A stretch of 64,000 bases of DNA from Trileptium ribeirensis (taxonomy: Eukaryota; Nematoda; Enoplea; Enoplida; Thoracostomopsidae). Positions 59,122 to 64,000 of this stretch are shown in pieces (the first letter of the stretch is position 1; the number at the start of each line of letters is the position of its first letter). The translations under genes were made by a program, and so were the position numbers. The notes beneath the pieces were generated by a model. The model had not been told where the DNA came from and did not search any database. It saw only the letters and a list, made by a program, of their open reading frames with translations. Where the stretch lies: assembly GCA_030248225.1 (NCBI GenBank), contig JASANE010029025.1, positions 1-64,000 of the forward strand, given 5' to 3'.

Positions 59122-59479
59122 TTTTCGAAAAGCTTGGATAGTTACAGGACGATAGTGAAATCAAAGAGCTGTGGCAGTCGGCTGCTCTCAAGGTGCTAAA
59201 AGTAAGACTGCTCCATGAGCCGCACATATCTGGTGCCACATTTCCACTCCAAACATTCGTCCTGTCGTACCAGAGCCATTGCGCCGTTAGGTATTTGCAT
59301 CAATACACAACTTGTCTCACCCGGGCATCCGAACAATTCAGCGTTTGATTGCTGATCGCAGACCGTTTTGTCTGGCATACAATGAATAAGGGTGTACGTG
59401 ATTGGGCGCATAGATGCCTCCAATAACAGCACATCAAAATATCGCAGCACACGAAGTCACTATCTGGGAATTTCAAAAG

Positions 59480-60890
59480 ACCTGACCGCCCATTTGGAAG
59501 TATCCATATCGACAACGTCGATGCCTGCCCCGTCATATGAGCAACTGTATATTTCTAACTATCATGGACAATTTTAGGCACTGGTCTAAGGGTTTCACGT
59601 ATCAGTGAAATTATACCCAGACTATTGCAGGCGCACTCCTCGCTTCATTGATAGCGCAGTACGGTATTCCAACCACAATTACCCCTCATCGCGGCGGGCA
59701 GTTTTGTGGTCGTTTTTTCAAGAAGCTTACTCATAACTGCTTACGATGCTTCAGACAATGGCATGGTATAGTGTTTGCATCGTCAGCATAAAACAGCGCT
59801 TGAGTGCCACGTAGCCAGCAAATTCTGGTTCGACACACTTTCAATAGTTCTTCTGGGCGTCCGTGCGAAATACACTGATGATGTCAGTTGTTCTCCTGGC
59901 GAACTTAAGTATGGTCCGACACTTCGACTTCCGGATCAATTTATCGCCGCATGGTCTGCAACAAACGCGCCTTCCAATCTAAAACGGTTACGATTCGATA
60001 TGGACCCTCATTCGTCGAATACCGTCAAGGGCACAGCATCGCTCAGTTCATATTGTTCCAGCAAGGTTGCGCACCTATAAACAGGCGTTCATACGTCATG
60101 ATACTGTTCGGAAACCGCTGCAGCCAGCTATGATAGTCCATTCGAAGTGGTTACCATAAAGCAGCGCTTGCGTGCCATGTAGCCAGCAAATTCTGGTTCG
60201 ACACACTTTCATTAGTTCTTCTGGGCGTCCGTGCGAAATACTCTGATGATGTCAGTTGTTCTGCTGGCGAACTTAAGTGTGGTCCGACACTTCGACTTCA
60301 GGATCAATTTATCGCCGCATGGCCTGCAACAAAAGCGCCTTCCAGTCTAAAACGATTACGATTCGGTATGGACCCTCATTCGTCCAATACCGTCAGGGGC
60401 GCAGCATCGCTCAGTTCATAATCTTCCGGCAAGGTTGCGCACCTATAAACATGCGTTCATACGTCATGATACTGTTCGGAAACCGCTGCAGCCAGCTATA
60501 ATAATCCATTCGAAGTGATTAGCATAAAGCAGCGCTTGAGTGCCACGTAGCCAACAAATTCTGGCTCGACGCACTTTCATTAGTTTTTCTGGGCGTCCGT
60601 GCGAAATACACTGATGATATCAGTTGTTCTGCTGACGAACTTAAGTAAGGTCCGACACTTCCACTTCCGGATCAATTTATCGCCGCATGGCCTGCAACAA
60701 ACGCGCCTTCCAATCTAAAACGGTTACGATTCGATATGGACCCTCAGTTGTCCAATACCGTCAAGGTCGCAGCATCGCTCAGTTCATAATGTTCCAGCAA
60801 GGTTGCTCACCTATAAACAGGCGTTCATACGTTATGATACTGTTCAGAGACCGCTGCAGCCAGCTATGATAGTCCATTCGAAGTGGTCGG
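59480..60890 (+). pseudogene. Ty3/Gypsy integrase remnant with triplicated C-terminus
   Basis: Broken frames give IHIDNVDACP (first Asp region), a YGIPTTITPHRGGQFCG-like block near 59660-59705 (second Asp lost, His in its place) and WFDTLSIVLLGVRAKYTDD with SPGELKYGPTLRLP. The stretch from the latter region to VRHDTVRKPLQPAYDSPFEV is present three times as 368-bp tandem units. Such a triplicate could not have encoded a normal integrase. Confidence 0.8.
59787..60890 (+). repeat. 368-bp tandem triplication within the integrase
   Basis: The word CATAAAxCAGCGCTTG starts units at 59787, 60155 and 60523, exactly 368 bp apart. Units are about 95% alike by eye, much closer to each other than the two LTRs are. 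Each ends with CCATTCGAAGTGGT-type sequence. Confidence 0.9.
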
Positions 60891-61027
60891 ACGAGGAACT
60901 ATCAAGCGTGGATCATGAGGAGACATTGTTTCTGTTGAACCTGTCAAGCCGGCGTTCCCGAGCAGCGGCGTGCGGTACCACAGTTCCAACAGTTTACAGA
61001 ACTGTTCTACAGTGGACCATGAAGACC

Positions 61028-61270
61028 TGTAAGCAGAAGTGGAAGAATCATTTTAACGTTCATATCTTTTTGGTAATACAAATTTACACAAAAGAAGCTT
61101 GTGCAAATTAGGCGGTTCTATATAAGCAGTTTACTTTCATGCTTCCATGTTTACAGTTTTCTTAACGTCTGCCGTGGTTACGACGAGGTGCTTTAGCTTC
61201 AACCAGACTGTTATTAATCTGATAATTATAGTTGTTTATAAAACAAAAAATTTTCCATTCATTCGCGACA
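61028..61270 (+). repeat. 3' LTR of the Ty3/Gypsy element
   Basis: It starts TGTAAGC and ends CGACA. The TATATAAGCA box and TTTCATGCTTCC block match the 5' copy; the distal third is strongly diverged. Confidence 0.7.
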
Positions 61271-61655
61271 ATTGCAAATAGGAAGTGATTTAGCCTGGAC
61301 CGTTATCACATAAACTGTATTAAAGTACCACTTTTAACACAATTTTACATGAAATATATACGTCAAGCAACGTTGATCAATATGATAGAAAAAACCCCGT
61401 ATATGATGTGTCGCAAGAAAGTCGCTTATGGATGCCAACACATAACAAAAAGAATTTATATGTGAACTAAGAATATCAGAAAAATTAGTTGTATCTGTCT
61501 CAAAAGATATTATTTTCCCTTTATCTAGTCAATTTATACTCTGCTTCAGAGTATTCATAAGTCAGGCATCGATATTAATGTGAGTAAATCAAGCTCACGG
61601 TGCGTGATAATCTACTAAATACAAGGGCGCTTCTGCAAATGTACTTCAAGACTTG
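61271..61655. other. No recognised gene
   Basis: AT-rich spacer between the LTR element and the 114-bp array. Confidence 0.5.
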
Positions 61656-62225
61656 AATTATATTAACGGTGAGAGGAACAGGGTATTTATAGATAGATAA
61701 TCTTACTCAATGAATGGATGTAGCGAACATTTTGTCCCCTTCATCATAAGTTGAATTGTGTTAGCCTACAATTATATTAACGGTGAGAGGAACAGGGTAT
61801 TTATAGATAGATAATCTTACTCAATGAATGGATGTAGCAAACATTTTGTCCCCTTCATCATAAGCTGAATTGTGTTAGCCTACAATTATATTAACGGTGA
61901 GAGGAACAGGGTATTTATAGATAGATAATCTTACTCAATGAATGGATGTAGCAAACATTTTGTCCCCTTCATCATAAGCTGAATTGTGTTAGCCTCCAAT
62001 AATATTAACGGTGAGAGGAACAGGGTATTTATAGATAGATAATCTTACTCAATGAATGGATGTAGCAAACATTTTGTCCCCTTCATCATAAGCTGAATTG
62101 TGTTAGCCTACAATTATATTAACGGTGACCGGAACAGGGTATTTATAGATAGATAATCTTACTCAATGAATGGATGTAGCAAAATTTTTGTCCCCTTCAT
62201 AATAAACTGAATTGTGTTAGCCTAA
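61656..62225 (+). repeat. 114-bp tandem repeat, five units
   Basis: Units start at 61656, 61770, 61884, 61998 and 62112, exactly 114 bp apart and nearly identical. Each runs TATTAACGGTGAGAGGAACA, GGGTATTTATAGATAGATAA, CTTACTCAATGAATGGATG, TTTTGTCCCCTTCATCATAA and GAATTGTGTTAGCCTACAAT. The first lacks the standard left junction, and the last has a few changes (GACCGG, AATAAACTG). Confidence 0.95.
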
Positions 62226-64000
62226 ATGTGATATGATACATTTAACCTAATGCTAAACCATAGCTAACAAATATGTAAGTAATGAGAAAATCGGTTTTTA
62301 GGTAAAGAACTAATCTAAAAAAGCGGCAATACTTAAATCTACCATCATAGAAAATTGACTCTCTAACATCCATCTTCATGGGCCCCAGTTAAGAAGCGAA
62401 ACAAACTGTCTTGCATAAAAGTATAGCTGTATGGAAACATTTCAATTCGAAGTATTTGTATGCTTCAGTCACAGCAGAATACAACGACAGAGCTTTGAAA
62501 AAAATTCAATTTAGTAGAATCAGACAACAAATGGTCAATACGTTTATGTTTCAAAGATAATGGAATGTAATCGCCAAATAAATTTTCAATGGCAACCCAG
62601 ATACCGGTAAAAAGATGTAAAAGGTGTAAAAGATACGTCGACCTCTGGAGCTCCCTTAAAACCAGTATCGAGGCTGAACCTTTCGTCTGATCTGTACACA
62701 CATTGAAGCACTTGAATGATAATCAGCTTTTAATATGCATTTTATCAATGTTTGTTAAAAAATGGTTGACTAGCTGAAGAGGATAAACTTGCTAGTTTTA
62801 CATATGATGTGATCGATCATGGTAACAACCTTATGGAGCATATCATAAACATAGTCGAACAAGTCCAATACGATTACAATCTACCGAAATCAAGTCCAAG
62901 AAATTGGCGGACATTAGTAGTCAAGATTCGTAAAGTACTCAGTTGCGGCCGGAAAAAGAATACAGCATAAAGGCATGAAGATTGGTCCTGATCGTACGCA
63001 AACGCCCAAAATCGCAGCACGTTACTGAGTAGTTGTGAAGGTACATTTAAAAGTGAAGGAGAACTAGTAAAATTGGTCGGGCCACTTTACGGTGGCCATA
63101 TTTTTCTCCAAAAGTGCGCCACGTTATGTTGCACTGACGACTGACGGGAACGATACAGTGAGAGGGCGACTAATGATTTGTTTGTCCATCGATTTCTTTA
63201 CAACAGGTCATAAATTAATATCTTAGTTAGATGGATTACATTTAGGACAATTTTTAAACAATTTATTTTTGCTATTTCGGTGTAAGAAAACACAGTGTAC
63301 AAGTAAGTTCGAATCTAAAAGAACTTTATGGAATTATATCAAAGTTCACAACGAAGTTATACAGAGGCGCCTCAGGCAGCATCTTACCAACTGCCCCAAA
63401 AATCGGAATTTAATGACTAGAGTTGTTTGAGTAAAATCGCAAAAATAAAAAAGCTGGTTAGGAAATCGTGATTCCTGGCTATGTAATACAAAGAATCATT
63501 TGTTAACCACCACAAGATGTGACTCAGAAACGATTTGTTTAGACCGTCTTAAACTTGGGCAATCCTAAAAGTAATAAAAGTATTTGCTAAAGGGTGCCGT
63601 ATATTTGCTCCAAAATACTATTATGAGTTATCCTTTTTTCTGTAAAACCGTACGTTTAGTGCACAAATGGAGCAGCTGGGAATAGTATAAAATATAAAGC
63701 AACCAGAAAATACATTAAATTTTCAAAGTCGTCCATAAAATGTGTTATAAGCTAAAGACTGTAGCAGACAATAATTATTATTGGCAATAAATGTATGATA
63801 TTACTTATAAGAAATTTTGCTTCAGTTCAATGTTTGTCAAGATATGTTGGATTTCAAATATAAATAAAATCAACCCAACAATAATCATAATAGCCAAAAA
63901 ACGATTGTAAACATGACGATGACTGATATCATTTTGTTTAATAGTTCGAATAAATATCAATCTATATTTCGAAAAAAAAATCAAACTATTTAGAAGATTA
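62226..64000. other. No recognised gene
   Basis: AT-rich DNA. A 78-codon - strand frame (62465-62701) and a + strand open stretch near 62815-62970 show no recognised motif. Confidence 0.45.

Larger units (their letters stand above)
56018..61270 (+). mobile_element. Degenerate Ty3/Gypsy LTR retrotransposon
   Basis: The element is delimited by two diverged LTRs and contains, in order, a primer-binding-site-like sequence, gag, reverse transcriptase, RNase H and integrase, the Ty3/Gypsy order. All regions need several frames and contain stops, so no product is made. The LTRs differ at many positions, indicating an old insertion. Possible 4-5-bp flanks (ATTC and ATTG) are not a convincing target duplication. 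Confidence 0.85.

Overview
The window is eukaryotic, AT-rich DNA from a repeat-laden invertebrate genome. The evidence is a multi-exon DEG/ENaC channel gene with kilobase-scale introns, four retroelement lineages (non-LTR, BEL/Pao, two Ty3/Gypsy), a Tc1/mariner-type transposase, foldback and MITE-like elements and several minisatellites. There is no bacterial-style operon, no CRISPR array, and I saw no rRNA or tRNA gene. The channel (His-Gly motif before TM1, Gly-Leu-Trp-x-Gly TM2) looks nematode-like; that placement is inference only.

Position 158-3826 (+): a GC-richer coding block that stands out from its flanks. It encodes, in order, a DnaQ/RNase-D-like 3'-5' exonuclease-like domain, a Thr/Ser/Pro linker, two Cys/His clusters resembling AN1 zinc fingers, a long coiled coil, a basic/Ser-rich segment and a helical C-terminal part. 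It is broken by a TAA, a TGA and one frame change, so it is a decayed or unusually recoded large protein. I do not recognise the family as a whole.

Position 3.8-33 kb: mostly gene-poor. It holds a C-rich strand-asymmetric stretch (5.2-6.0 kb), a MITE (9.0 kb), a lone duplicated first exon of the channel gene (9787-10384, -), a dead non-LTR element (13.3-15.5 kb, -), a dead BEL/Pao element (18.05-21.2 kb, -), a 71-bp minisatellite (23.7-24.5 kb), a GC-rich proline-rich ORF (25.3 kb), a 5'-truncated Ty3/Gypsy element with 3' LTR (26.1-28.1 kb, -) and a dead Tc1/mariner-type transposase (32.0-33.06 kb, -).

Position 34.7-47.8 kb (-): the centrepiece, a four-exon DEG/ENaC gene predicted to encode about 558 residues with all junction phases consistent. 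Intron 2 best fits a GC-AG intron. Two long inverted-repeat pairs lie in and around its introns; one pair brackets exon 2 exactly as in loci that produce circular RNA. A G-run-rich foldback hairpin sits about 0.5 kb upstream of the start codon.

Position 48-64 kb: a 119-bp tandem array split by a GC-rich insertion with 6-bp direct repeats, a hAT-style MITE containing TTAGGC-like motifs, a complete but dead Ty3/Gypsy element with recognisable LTRs and a triplicated integrase C-terminus (56018-61270, +), and a five-copy 114-bp array. Apart from the channel gene and possibly the first block, everything recognisable here is mobile or repetitive DNA.
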